Below, in pieces: positions 12,928 through 23,879 of a DNA stretch of 64,000 nt (position 1 is its first letter; each line of letters starts with the position of its first letter). Both the position numbers and the translations under genes were made by a program. A model generated the notes under the pieces. That model did no database searches and was not told the DNA's origin. It saw only the letters and a program-made list of their open reading frames with translations. Source of the stretch: Acephala macrosclerotiorum (taxonomy: Eukaryota > Ascomycota > Leotiomycetes > Helotiales > Mollisiaceae); assembly GCA_014904845.1 (NCBI GenBank), contig MU119436.1, positions 6,747 to 70,746 of the forward strand, in the 5' to 3' direction.

Positions 12928-15051
12928 ATGAAATTCTCCTCCACTCTTGCCGTCCTTGGGCTCGCAGTCTGCTCCCTTACCGCCCCGGCTCCTCCAACTC
13001 ATGTTGTGCATGAGAAGCGAGAACATCAGCTTGAGAAATGGTCTCGTCGAAGTGTCAAGCTCAACCGAGATGCACTCATTCCAATGTCAGTCGGCTTGAC
13101 CCAGCGAAATCTGGATCAAGGTTATGAGTTCTTGATGGATGTCTCTCACCCAGAGAGCAAGAACTATGGCAAGCACTGGTCGATGGACAAGGTACGAAAA
13201 TTCCTCAATCATTATTCTCTAACACTTTCTGACAAATTTAGATCAAAGAGACCTTCAAGCCCTCAGATGCCGCTATCGAAGCTGTCAAGTCATGGCTCAT
13301 CGAAAGTGGCATCGAGGAAGAAAGACACCGCTTGTCCAATAGCTTGACCTGGATCAGATTCAACGTGACTGTCGAAGAAGCCGAGTCTTTGCTCAAGACC
13401 GACTACCACATCTACACTAATACTGAGAATGGCAAGGAGCATCTCGCTTGTGAAGACTACAGTGTTCCGGCTCACATCCAAGAGCACGTTGACTTCATCA
13501 CTCCCACCATTCATTTTGATGCTACTGTCAAGAAAGAGAAGAAGCGCAGAAGTTTGGATACTCGAGAGTTGAAGGTCAAGCCTGTTCCTGGTGCGGTGTC
13601 GCCTGATGCTGTGCCGCAGCCACAAGTCACTTTCAACTTGGCGAACTGCTACGAGTATATCACCCCGGATTGTCTCCGAGCACTCTACAACTTCACCAAC
13701 GGCACTCTTGCACAGTAAGTACCAATCGTAGTCCCGCTCAACTACTTGCTCACATGACTAGGTCTTCCTACGGCATCGTCGAGTATACTCCTCAAGCATA
13801 CCTACAAACCGATCTGAATCTCTTCTACTCCAACCTCCAACGCCAGATTGCTTCTGGCACTGGCCCAACCGTCGATTTGATTGATGGTGCTACTGTTCAA
13901 ACGACCACTCAAAGCTTCGACGACAACGGAGAGTCTGATCTTGACTTGCAATATGCTATTGCTTTGGGTATGTCTTATCCCCCGTTCCAAGGATATTTCT
14001 AATCAGATCCAGTCTACCCCCAGAAGGTCACGTTATACCAAACCGGTGATGCCGTTGAGGGTGCTTCATTCAACAACTTTCTCGACGCTCTCGATGCCTC
14101 GTACTGCACATCAGGCGGTGGAGACAACCCAACCTAGTAAGTCACCAGAACCCACCATAGCCAATTCAACCCATACTAAGACGTCCCAGCGACGCCATCT
14201 ACCCCGACACCGCCTCAGGGGGTTACTCAGGCGCCGAAAACTGCGGTACCATCACCCCCGCCTCCGTAATCTCCACCTCATACGGCTACAACGAAGCCGA
14301 CCTCCCCGCCGCCTACGAAGTCCGCCAATGCAACGAATACATGAAGCTCGGCCTAGCAGGTGTTTCCGTCCTCTACTCCTCGGGCGACCACGGCGTTGCC
14401 GGAAACAGCGGCCAATGCTGCACAAATGCCAAATGTGCAGGAGGAACCTACAACTCCGGTTCATCAGGGACATTCAATCCTTCTTTTCCTGCAACTTGCC
14501 CTTATATTACGTCTGTAGGTGCTACGCAGGTTAAGCCGAATGGACTTGTGACGGCGACAAATCCGGAAGAGGCTTGTGAGACGGTCATTTATTCCGGGGG
14601 TGGGTTTAGTAATGTTTTTGCTATACCGAGTTATCAGAGCAGTGCTGTGGCTACTTACTTCTCGGCTCACAAGCCTACTTATACGGCTACGCAGTATAAC
14701 AACTCCCAGACTGTCAGAGGGTATCCGGATGTCTCGGCTAACGGAGCGAACTACGTCGTTGCGGTCGACGGAGCGTTGTCGCTTGTCTACGGAACTTCGG
14801 CCTCTTCTCCTGTCTTTGGAGCGATTGTCACTTTGATCAATGAGCAGAGAATCGCGGCTGGGAAGAGTACGGTGGGCTTCTTGAATCCGACTCTCTACGC
14901 GAATCCTAGCGCATTCACGGATATCATCGCTGGTGGGAACCAGGGTTGTGGCACGAATGGATTCACGGCTGTGGCTGGATGGGATCCGGTCACAGGTCTG
15001 GGGACGCCTAATTACTCGAAGTTGTTGTCTGTCTTCTTGGCTCTAGCATAG
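12928..15051 (+). CDS. Secreted sedolisin (S53) tripeptidyl-peptidase-like protease
   Basis: Five exons (12928-13191, 13242-13714, 13762-13967, 14013-14136, 14190-15051) splice in phase to 642 codons; all four introns are short and GT-AG. Order: hydrophobic signal peptide (about 1-18), a pro-kumamolisin prodomain (about 35-200) and the catalytic domain (from about 220). Catalytic residues can be placed from motifs: Glu303 and Asp307 in an E-x3-D segment, the oxyanion Asp422 in SGDHG, and the nucleophile Ser559 in GTSAS. The C-terminal GWDPVTGLGTP stretch and the preceding Asp-Ile supply the family's calcium site. Sedolisins are acid-active and remove tripeptides or cut internally, in the secreted or vacuolar space. 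Function class is firm; exact specificity is not. Confidence 0.93.
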
Positions 15052-15461
15052 ACCTTGGGGGTGGTAACATGGTGTTGGCGTTGTGCTGCGAGTTTTGTTG
15101 TAATTCGTAGTAGCGGGTTTTATTTGTGGGCTGGGAGACTTCTTTTGTATGCATTTGAATTCACGAATAATGATCTGAATCTCGTTCTGCCTGCAGCAGG
15201 CTTCTGATTTGTGCGAGAGAAAATGAATTCGTCGTGCGCTTCTCCAATCTAAGTTGAACTGACCTAGCCCTTCTGATGCAAATTGCACACCTTCAAAACT
15301 AACCATGCTCTCTTTTCTCCTGTCGAAGTACAAATCCGTCAAACATTACCTCACCTCCACGACCATCTCACATCCATGCTTAGCAAACAAGTTTATCACC
15401 CCTCTCCTATTTTCACTACCCCAGCTCATATCCTCCCATCCTCTCTCGCACAGTCCCCTAC
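15052..15461. other. Convergent spacer
   Basis: 3' flank of the sedolisin and of the broken gene on the other strand. No gene or clear terminator motif is seen. Confidence 0.5.
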
Positions 15462-15985
15462 TTACAACTTCGAATAAACCACCGCCACCACAACAAACAC
15501 CACACTCGAAAACGCCTCCCCCACCCTCTCCTTTGCACCCACACTGCCACTAGCAGTCTGCGTCGTCGTTCTGCCCGCTGCCGTCACCGTCCCGCCCGCA
15601 GTACCATTCCCAAGCGCAAGTATTATGGCATTAGCTAGCTCAAAAGCCACCACATAAAGTCCACACTCAGCTTTCGGATCAGCTTTACAATCTGGCGCTA
15701 GACAGACGGATTGTAGCTCTTTGGTTTCTTTTCCGGGGGAGGGGATGGAGGGGACGATAGAGGGAGGTGAGCAGCGAGAGTTGAATTGTTGAAGGGAGAA
15801 TTTGGTGTGGTGTAATTTCTAAGTACGGCAGTATTGATGAGTAAAGTAACGAGGAGCTTTTGATTGGCGGCTGTGTTGGCACCGAGGATGGAAGAGGAAT
15901 AATAGTCGCAGATTGTAGTGTTCGAGGGACGCTATGCGATAGCGAAGGAAGTGAACAAGAGGGCGGAGAGCTTGGGGAACTTCAT
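15462..15985 (-). pseudogene. Broken small secreted protein with hydrophobic (GPI-like) tail
   Basis: The Met at 15985 begins a typical signal peptide (Lys, then a Leu/Ala/Phe core). It is cut at codon 18 by TAG (15934-15932), exactly where the signal peptide would end. The same frame continues past the TAG with a Cys-containing, Asn/Leu-rich segment for about 60 codons. The protein-like frame then shifts to the one that ends at 15462, which has two Cys, a Thr/Ala/Gly-rich stretch and a hydrophobic C-terminus like a GPI-attachment signal. So there is one CAG-type stop and one frameshift. No intron with a GT donor explains the shift. The family is not identified; it is likely a cell-surface or effector-like protein before decay. 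Confidence 0.5.
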
Positions 15986-16908
15986 GTTGAGCGGATTTGG
16001 TGAAGATATCATGTGAAAAGAGGATTGAAGTACAGAAACAACGATCGCGAAAGGCTTGAAGGAGTGTTCTGCTGCTCTCAGGTACAGACAGGCTCCTGGC
16101 AGTCGAGAGATAAACTTGTTTATATGTCGAGGAAGGAAATGAGAGGGCTTCTTTCCTGGTAATCATGCACTTCCTATTGGCCCAATGTAGGAACAGGAAT
16201 TGTTTGGACTTAACCTAGTCCCTCATCTTGCATCCAAATAGCATCGTGGACAAGCTGCCACGCTTTATAGCTTCATGCATCTCTCGGATGGCGTACCTCG
16301 GAGGCTACCAATTGGTAAGTTTCATACTAGGAGCCAGGTACTGCTAACATTGGCAACGCTCAAATACTTTATTCCCAGCCATACAAGGCCTCCGTACGCA
16401 TCTGAGGATTTGCAAGGGGGTTTGAGGCTGAAAGTAGCCGTCCCGGTATGCAAGTCTCGTGTTATGTAAGCACCGTTGACACCAAGGACTTGCTGCAACC
16501 ATTGGAAGTGAGCATGACTAGTACTAAGCGGGAACAAGATGAGAAAAGCCAAGTAAGGCTGAAATCCAACATCTCGAAGCAAATCCGGACTTGAATAGTG
16601 GCCTTCCAATTGGAATGACTTCCTGTCTCCATCTCTCACAGCAATTTTTGGGACATTCGATGAGGGCAAAGTCATTGGAAACCTGAGTGCACTTGATAGC
16701 TAAGATTTGATGGATGGGATTTGGAATGCAGCATTTCTGTCTTCTTTGACGATTCTGGAAATGGAGGCCGAGAAGGCGGAGAGCTTGGTAGCGGGTACCG
16801 GGTAGGACAAGCCAGCTGTCGAGTAATCTTCGGTATCAGGGAAGCGCTACAAATGCCTTCCACATCCGCGATACATTCACTTCCTTCACATCTTCCTTGC
16901 AAACAAAG
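15986..16908. other. Intergenic, no confident gene
   Basis: A 117-codon minus-strand frame at 16322-16675 has weak protein character and no recognisable domain; I leave it unannotated. It otherwise holds only the upstream flanks of the neighbouring broken genes. Confidence 0.4.
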
Positions 16909-18023
16909 ATGTCGCTTTCAACTAGCACACTGGGGAAGACCTGCCCGAGCTACTACACCACATTCGCGGTTATCTTGACGACAAGAGCCTTCCGTCCTTC
17001 GCGCTCTCAAGCAAACGATGCCTTGCGGCCGACAATGTGCGTCTATTTCGGAACATAGAGATCGCAATATCGAGTGGGAACAGGCTCCGGCTCGACTTGG
17101 AGCACTGGAAATCAAGACTTACGTGAGCTTCCAGCTTCAAGTATGTGCGCTAATTGGACGTATGTGACTACATGCCACGCGAGCATGCTGATATCGATGC
17201 CAGCGAAATCGATCTTTCAACAATGTCAGACACGTCCTCCGACGATTGGACTCCTGACGTTGAGCGTCACGGCTCAACACTACGAACCCTTTACCCGGAG
17301 AATGACACATTGTGCAAGACCTTAACCCTTGGACTGAGACGTTGAGCAGATTCGCGCAAGTTGTCCAATGATTGAGGAATTGACTATAATCATACCGCGA
17401 ACGAAAGGAGATGCACAGGAAGTGGCAATTTACAGAGCCCTAGGGTCGATGCCGAAGCTCCGAAGGCTCCGTCTCATTGGACTACTCGAAGCCCTCTGCG
17501 ATTCCACCAAACGAAAATGCCTCAATACTATATGGACCCCAACATTCGATGAGATCGAGGCAGAATTCTTTTGTGTAGAAGGAACGTCGATTGAGCGCGG
17601 TCTTCGTATGGGCATATCTTGGACGATTTATTAAATCGGGCCATCGACGAGACCCTAGTTCGATCAATATTTGAGGTGATCTCGTTGGCAAGGGGCCATT
17701 CAGGATACCCGTTGGAACACCTGGAGCTGATTTCCAGGGATACCTTTATGCTCGGGATTAGGAGCATGCATCTTATGGAATTTAGGTTGGTCCAAACGAT
17801 TATCGCACGGGAGTGGCGGCTCGATCATAACTCTAGAGCCGATATGAGGAATGATATTCTTGTGACGAAGGATTCATATTATGAGGTGACGAGAGAGAGA
17901 ACCCTGCCTCATCGTCTTGATCCTGGTCTTGAAGCTGTTTTTCGAAGAGTTTGGCCCCGGCGAGAAAACGATGCTGCGAACTGGAAAGAAGATTGGCACA
18001 GCTTCCCTCCTTCAATTTCATAG
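16909..18023 (+). pseudogene. F-box protein gene, frameshifted
   Basis: After a short N-terminus from the ATG at 16909, the frame switches within a GGGG run (16932-16935) into a clear F-box-like domain: LPELLHHI..., a Leu-Pro-Ser stretch, the conserved SKR, then RNIEI. A probable donor GTGAGC follows at 17123. The downstream protein-like frame changes again near 17340 and near 17600. The last 130 codons, to 18023, are clearly coding in style, with long alpha/leucine-rich segments typical of fungal F-box proteins. Intact relatives recruit substrates to SCF ubiquitin ligases. Three one-base shifts make this a pseudogene unless the assembly is faulty. Confidence 0.55.
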
Positions 18024-18277
18024 TGAAAAGTACTAACTCACCGAGTCAAGTATTGAGGTCTGCGTTCTCAAGAGCGTCCCGAAATCTTACAAAAAATCTG
18101 ATTGTCAAATAGAATTTTGCGAAGAACACAACGAAGCACAGGAGCAATGAATAGCGAGGATATGTTGGAGAAGATGAGGAGTGCGATGCGCTGTCGAAAC
18201 AACAGACAGTATAGTAAGTAGATGGGATTTAAAAGTAGCTTGTATGTAGTTCGGAGGAGCTCGAGTTCAAGTGTGCC
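18024..18277. other. Convergent spacer
   Basis: About 250 bp of 3' flank between the F-box remnant and the IF3-like gene; nothing distinctive. Confidence 0.5.
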
Positions 18278-19675
18278 TCAAGGATGAGCGTAGTCTTCTT
18301 TAGGAAAAGGGCGATAGTTGGGGTCTGTTGTGCCGATGAGTCTTATCTTCAACTTGCGCGGAACTTTTTCGAATCCATCGCGTTGTGCTCGGTCCCGACA
18401 GGTATGATAAACAAGTCGTGCCTTCCCACTGAATCTATTTCTACTTTCATCTGGCGATAGTCGACTCGTCTTGGGCGAGTTGTAACTTGGCATTTGAACC
18501 TCCCATTGTTTCGGGTCGAACTTCGAAGAATCGTTTCCCGATACCCGGACGTGTCTTGTCTTGCTATCACCTCCCCGCTGTCGACTTGTAGAAGGCCTGT
18601 TCAGTCTCCAAGTCTGGACGCCTGGAAATTTGCCATAGTCGCTCTTCGTCCCATGTCCACGCCCCTGCCCTGTATTCCGTGCAACGGCCCCTTCTTCTCC
18701 ATATTTGCTTGATCTTGTATTCGAGATACGAGAGGGTCCGGTTCGTGGCGAGTTCTTCTTCTTCTCCGCCACTCTGTTCCTAGCCGTCCTCCCGATCTCG
18801 TGGATCTTGCTCGTCAAGTCATGCGGCTTTCCATCTTCGCTGAAAACATTCTTCCCTGGAGGTCCCACCAGAAAATGGATTACACCAAAGCGCATTTGAG
18901 GTTGGACGACGAAATAACAGCCCGTTGGCAGAGCAGCAAGAATGGAATCGCAATGTAGTTGTGGATATCGGCGTACAAGGGTGTTCAAAGTCTCAGTGAT
19001 GGGTCCAGATATTATGAATTCCACAGCCATATGCTTCGTAAGAAGTTCCGAGGCCTTCGCCATTTTTGCGGCGTAGCCGGGTGTATTTGCCACGGGCCCA
19101 TAGAAACGAAGCTTTTTGTACATCCCGGGCGTTTGTTTTTCCGAATCCTCCTTCAAAGCTAGAGGCTTTAAAATAAATCTTGGGACATCTTGCGTATTCG
19201 TTGTGGGTTCCTCCTTGCTCTGCTGGGCATCGTGGATAGATGATCGCCCCTCCGCAGATTTATGGTCATATTCTCCAAGCTCCGTGCCAGGCGACTTCGT
19301 TGATTTCCAATGGTCAATTTGATGAAGTACGAGGCCAGCTCCACCATGCTCTCTCAACGCAGACGCCAAGTCCTTCGTCCCAAGACTTCTTCGAGGCTCA
19401 TCTTGCCATATTTCGAGGGTGTAGCTACTCGGATTGGGAAACTCGCAAGACTGGAAGTCTGCAACCTTCTCGATGCCAGGAATGAACTTTCTCTTCGGGT
19501 TCAGGGCCATGCAAAGGGTCATAGCGCGACATTGTTGCTTGAGGAAAGACAGTTGCCCGAGGGCCGCAGTGCATCGCAGAATCGCACCATGAAGGGACGG
19601 CCTCATGGCCTGGTCGGTCGTGTCGAGAATTGGCCCATTGATGGGATCATTGGAGAGTTGCAAAGGAGAGAACAT
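18278..19675 (-). CDS. Mitochondrial translation initiation factor IF3-like protein
   Basis: A single-exon ORF of 465 codons. The Met at residue 24 opens a basic, amphipathic stretch like a mitochondrial presequence and may be the real start. Residues about 65-125 resemble the IF3 N-domain (a short beta strand followed by an ALREHGGAGLVL helix). Residues about 195-275 resemble the IF3 C-domain (KLRF-x-G, a helix, then VEFII). The C-terminal 180 residues are Ser/Arg/Lys-rich and probably disordered. Bacterial and mitochondrial IF3 bind the small ribosomal subunit and proofread initiation. The assignment is from pattern alone; fungal mitochondrial IF3 diverges strongly. The frame is intact although both neighbours are broken. 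Confidence 0.6.
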   Translation of the reverse strand: MFSPLQLSNDPINGPILDTTDQAMRPSLHGAILRCTAALGQLSFLKQQCRAMTLCMALNPKRKFIPGIEKVADFQSCEFPNPSSYTLEIWQDEPRRSLGTKDLASALREHGGAGLVLHQIDHWKSTKSPGTELGEYDHKSAEGRSSIHDAQQSKEEPTTNTQDVPRFILKPLALKEDSEKQTPGMYKKLRFYGPVANTPGYAAKMAKASELLTKHMAVEFIISGPITETLNTLVRRYPQLHCDSILAALPTGCYFVVQPQMRFGVIHFLVGPPGKNVFSEDGKPHDLTSKIHEIGRTARNRVAEKKKNSPRTGPSRISNTRSSKYGEEGAVARNTGQGRGHGTKSDYGKFPGVQTWRLNRPSTSRQRGGDSKTRHVRVSGNDSSKFDPKQWEVQMPSYNSPKTSRLSPDESRNRFSGKARLVYHTCRDRAQRDGFEKVPRKLKIRLIGTTDPNYRPFPKEDYAHP

Positions 19676-20388
19676 TTAATATCATTGTCTACCTTATTCT
19701 CGCTTGTCGTTTCTCTGAGAGCGCTAGTCTAGTCTGAGCTTAGCGCAGTCTAGAGATCCTTATCAGTTTTTTGGACCCTTATCAGTTTCGTTTTGATGAT
19801 ATTATTTTCTCGCTTCGGGGTCCGCGACATGCAACAAAAATTCACAATGTCCCAGAACAATTGGGGCTTTTCGGTCCCCGCCCTCCGCCCCGCCCCAAGT
19901 TTTACCGAGCATGTTTGTCAAGATACGAAGAATTTGCTAGTTTTCTTGGTAACTCATTGAGAAAGACATAGGCTTTGTATTCCTTTACCTCCCAAAAGAC
20001 TCTCTCGCGGACTATTTCATGTGTTTGCTACAGACTTTGGGGATCGCTGTGCGGAGATTTCTCAAACCCCTGAAAATTAGAGAACTAGCGTTCGAAAACC
20101 CGATGCTTTAGCGACTCACCACCAGGGTGTCCCCCGAAACTCAGGAAGAAAACTCTGGAGAAGTCGGTACCTTCACCAGGAGTTCTGTCAATAGAAGGCT
20201 TTTCGTCAAAGCAAATCTTATCCATATCTTCGAGAACATTTTCAAGTCATTTTACAGACTACCTGTAGTAAGACTACATACTGTATATTGTTGGAAGCAC
20301 TTCGCTCTTCTTGCTGAAACTAAGATTTTCATCAAACGCTAGGAACCGCAGCAGGCACAATCTCTAATCCAAGACCGACTCTCGCTAT
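19676..20388. other. Intergenic, no gene seen
   Basis: It contains a pair of direct repeats of CCTTATCAGTTT near 19758 and 19780. Otherwise it has no recognisable element. Confidence 0.4.
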
Positions 20389-21886
20389 TCAAAGCTCGGG
20401 TAAAATATCCGCAAGTAATCTCAAAAGTCCAAACGCTTCCCACTTCCCACCTCCCCCCCTCAACTCTCTTTCCGCACTCCTAATCTTCTCCCCCCCCCCA
20501 ACCTCCACCAAACTCTCAACATACCTCGCAGGGAGAAGAGGAACAACAGTCAACACCAGCGCATAGAACAGCGCTCCCAACAACACCTGTTCATTACTCA
20601 TATTCGATTTCCTCAAATCTATCCAGAATAACTAAGACCTCAACTAAGCTAGTTGATGATATGTCTCAGATTCAGATTTTGCTGCAAGGGCAGTGTCGAC
20701 AGAGTTAGCTAACTTTTCGAGAGCTTCGAAACCCCCTTCTCGCCATTTTTGGAGACCGAAGATACAGTTGGTGGAACGAATGGAGTTCAGGACGAGTTTT
20801 ACCTGAGCGCGCATCTGCGATTTGTCGACACGGAGGGGTGGTGTGGCGAGGTTTGAGCGGAGTGAGAAGCGGCGGAGCTGTAGGGAAGAGCCGCAGAAAT
20901 CGGAGTACACAGTTCGGAGTTTAGAGAGGAGAATCTGTGTGAGAGCCTGGGAGATTTGAACTCGGTATGAAAAGATTCAAAAGGATAGGCTACTGGCCTT
21001 TGACTAACCGTCAACGAAAACAGCCCATTGCTCCCTGCGCTCAACAATCAGCAAAGTTCTCCGCTCGAAAAGGAAAGCTAGTAGAGCCCACCAATCCTGT
21101 GCTGTTCCTGCAAGAAAGATCGAGGCTGTCACTACAGCATCCGAATTGTCAGGCCCGAAGGCCAGGATGTCTTTCTGCAGTTGTTTTAATGCAAGTCCGA
21201 TATGCTGGATGCACACTTCCTGTGAGATCTGGCTTTTTGTAGCTTGGAAGTGCATATGGGCTGCAAAGCTAACTATGGCATGTTTCATACATTCGTGCTC
21301 TGCAGCTAAGTGATTGTACCTGCGATTCATTTAGGATCCAGGCAATTTCTCGAGATGTGTTTATACTCACTTTGGAGTATAGTGCTGAGCAATTGTCAGC
21401 AGACAACTTCGAGGCATTGGTCGTCTTGAGATTTCTTGTGCCTGTTGTATGACTGAGATCGTAGAAGATGGAATGTCTCTGTGGTGTGGGGGGCAGTAAT
21501 ACATCTGGAAGTCCCGAGGAGAGATCTTGGTAAGCCATGCTTGCTCCGATGCTTGGAAGAAGGCTGGTGCTGCCTTGTCATCCTCTTCCTGGCTTTTCTG
21601 GGGAAGTACTTGTGTGTAGCTGCATTCTCGTCCCAATCGAAGACAGTTTTCACTGTACTGGTATCAGTCACGATTCTTTCTGGGGCTCAGATATGAATCA
21701 GGGAACCTCATGCAAGCGTTGACAAAGCAGAGGATAGGTGTGGGAAACCTGAGCTCACCAATAAGGAAGTCTTTCGTCGCATCTAACATGTCGTTCCTTG
21801 CAAGTTTTACAACCCTTCTTGGATCTAGCGTGGGTACGACGACGTATCATGGAACTTGTGGCGTTGGAGTTTGAGGTGGTCTCCAT
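20389..21886 (-). pseudogene. Zn2Cys6 transcription factor with two late TAG codons
   Basis: Exons 21886-21759, 21652-21371, 21319-21009 and 20960-20389 join in one frame of 430 codons. The binuclear zinc cluster is perfect: Cys26, 29, 36, 43, 46 and 53 with 2-6-6-2-6 spacing, split by intron 1. The middle has the helical fungal-specific regulatory region (ECMKHAIVSFAAH-type segment). The last exon holds TAG at 20646-20644 (codon 346) and 20634-20632 (codon 350); after them the same frame continues 80 codons with a strongly conserved-looking helix ending LLRLLADILPEL. Either the C-terminus is lost or the stops are bypassed. Both TAGs fit CAG>TAG. Introns 1-3 are 106, 51 and 48 nt. Confidence 0.65.
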
Positions 21887-22846
21887 TTATGTAGGCTTAG
21901 TCGTTTCGGTTTTCGATTGATTCACTTTTAGAATTTGGGAGTAGAATGTTCCCAATAACGGCATTATGTGTAATTTAAATATTCGAGGAATTTGAAATTG
22001 TGTTGAGCATTTTTTCATAGGGCTAAAGTTCGACTTAGAAAAGCGTGCCAAGCTAGACTTGGATTAGCACGCGAGAACAAGGAGATTGGCTCGACCGTCT
22101 CTTTGTCAGACCAGCTGAAGGTCAAACATAGTAAGATTCGAAGAAGCTTTCTGGTCAATTCGCGTTCCTGTTGCATGGCCACACCGTCATTTGGAAGACC
22201 GTTTGGATTTCGTTGTCTCGAACTGGTGCACCAGGAATTCATCGGGGTGTTTGCAGACCGGCTCGTGGGGAAGGCCCTTTCTGGGAGCAGCGTACTCGGT
22301 TGGTAACCGATGAAGAACCTCCTAGATATTCCAAAGAGAAGGGGTGCCTTCACGCTGAACGGTCGTCGTTCAGCGTGTGGCCGTGCAGATTGATATCCGC
22401 AAAATGCTATGTTGCTGATTGGAGAGCTGAAATAAGATGCTTACACGACGCCTGCATACCTTGACGAGCGAATTGGCGTGGCCTGCAGCTCAGTATGCCA
22501 AGGCTTTTGTGGTTGTAAAGCCGTGTGCTACAGCAGAGGTGGAAGAGGTACAGAGTAGCTGAAAGCAGATGCTGAGAGTTGATAATGGTAATCCAAAATC
22601 GAGGATTTGTCAGTCAGAACTAATTGATTCATTCTTGAGATGTGTAGTTTTTAGAAAGCCGTAAGTAAGCATTGGTACAGTGTACTGTACCCTCCGATCA
22701 TATGCCTACTCTTTCGATGTCCCAGGATTCAACAGCGACTAAGAGCTGTCAAAATGTGCGCATTGAAGATCTGATTGGATGCCACTCAATTGGCAAGCTA
22801 ACATTTGGTCAGGAGGTTACACTGTACCCGAAGTTGCACCAGAATT
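21887..22846. other. Intergenic, nothing identified
   Basis: Several 60-110-codon frames overlap on both strands at 22015-22464, none with a recognisable domain. It probably contains the promoter of the Zn2Cys6 gene. Confidence 0.4.
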
Positions 22847-23879
22847 TCAAATATGACTTGCTTCATCTTGACGCAATTTGTCAATAACTTCCATGATCTC
22901 TCTCGCAATGAATTGCGGATTGTCTTTATGTATTAAATGTCCCGTGCCTGTCTTGGAGATTGGCCCCTTGCTCAGATGTTCTTTCGTGAGCCTCGCAAGA
23001 CCTTTGTTACATTCATGCCATTGAGGATCGAAATAAACCTGGCTCATGATCTTGGGGAGCTTCACCAGCTGCATCATCGTCAGTCAGGAACACGAAACTT
23101 GCAGAGGATATGCATACTCTCCAAGTATCCTCAACAAACTTTGCACGGTCGTGCTCGATGACCGTTACATATGGCATCCGGGATGATGGGCCTACGATCT
23201 TTGGCTCATTAGAGCAGGGTACGAGAGATGGGAGGTTACCCCTCTAAAGGCCCTCTTTATTTGGGGACGTCGAGCTGTAGAGATGTCCAAGGATTCGTCG
23301 CGTATCATTGCATATTTTAGCAGTGACACCATCAGACAGCGACTCTACGTCGAAACCGGGTACTTGCGGATCTGGGAAAAGAGAGATCGTGTCCGAATTG
23401 GCAATGGTCGAGCCGAGAATAATTAACGCAGATACTGTCTTCGGATATGCGCCAGCGTACAGTCGGCAAATCGCGGCGCCAATGGAACTAGCCACAAAGA
23501 AGATTCTTAGACCATCGATGGCTTCTTCTCCGACTCCAAGTTTCTGTTGTCCAATCTGCGTTACGAGATCTCGAATGTCGTGAGCAGCATCCAAGCAGTC
23601 TCGCCCATGACGCTTAGGCCTGCCAGGCACGTCTATATTCTTCCCAACCGATTTTCCTTATCCAACTCGGTCGTATACAAGCATAGGCGGTAAGTTTCCA
23701 GAGCCCTCGAGAGCGAGCAAGGCGTCGACTGTTGGATACCATATTGCTCCAGGGCTGTCGATGCCCGTCACGTAGACAATCAGAGTATCTCGAGGGATAC
23801 TTCGCGCAGGAGATGTATAATATGAGCAATTCAATTGAATCGAGTTATCTCTTGTGAGAGGAACGAAGGACTTCTCCAT
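22847..23879 (-). pseudogene. Alpha/beta hydrolase with two nonsense codons
   Basis: Two exons, 23879-23118 and 23068-22847, with an in-phase intron (GTATGC...GCAG), give 327 residue positions. The frame is interrupted by TAA at 23660-23658 (codon 74) and TAG at 23246-23244 (codon 212). Landmarks of the fold lie on both sides of the stops: the YDRVG strand followed by GKS, a nucleophile-elbow-like segment (ASSIG instead of the usual GxSxG), and a C-terminal GTGHLIHKDNP segment carrying the catalytic His. Both stops fit CAA/CAG to TAA/TAG. The changed elbow suggests relaxed constraint. The substrate cannot be inferred. Confidence 0.7.
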
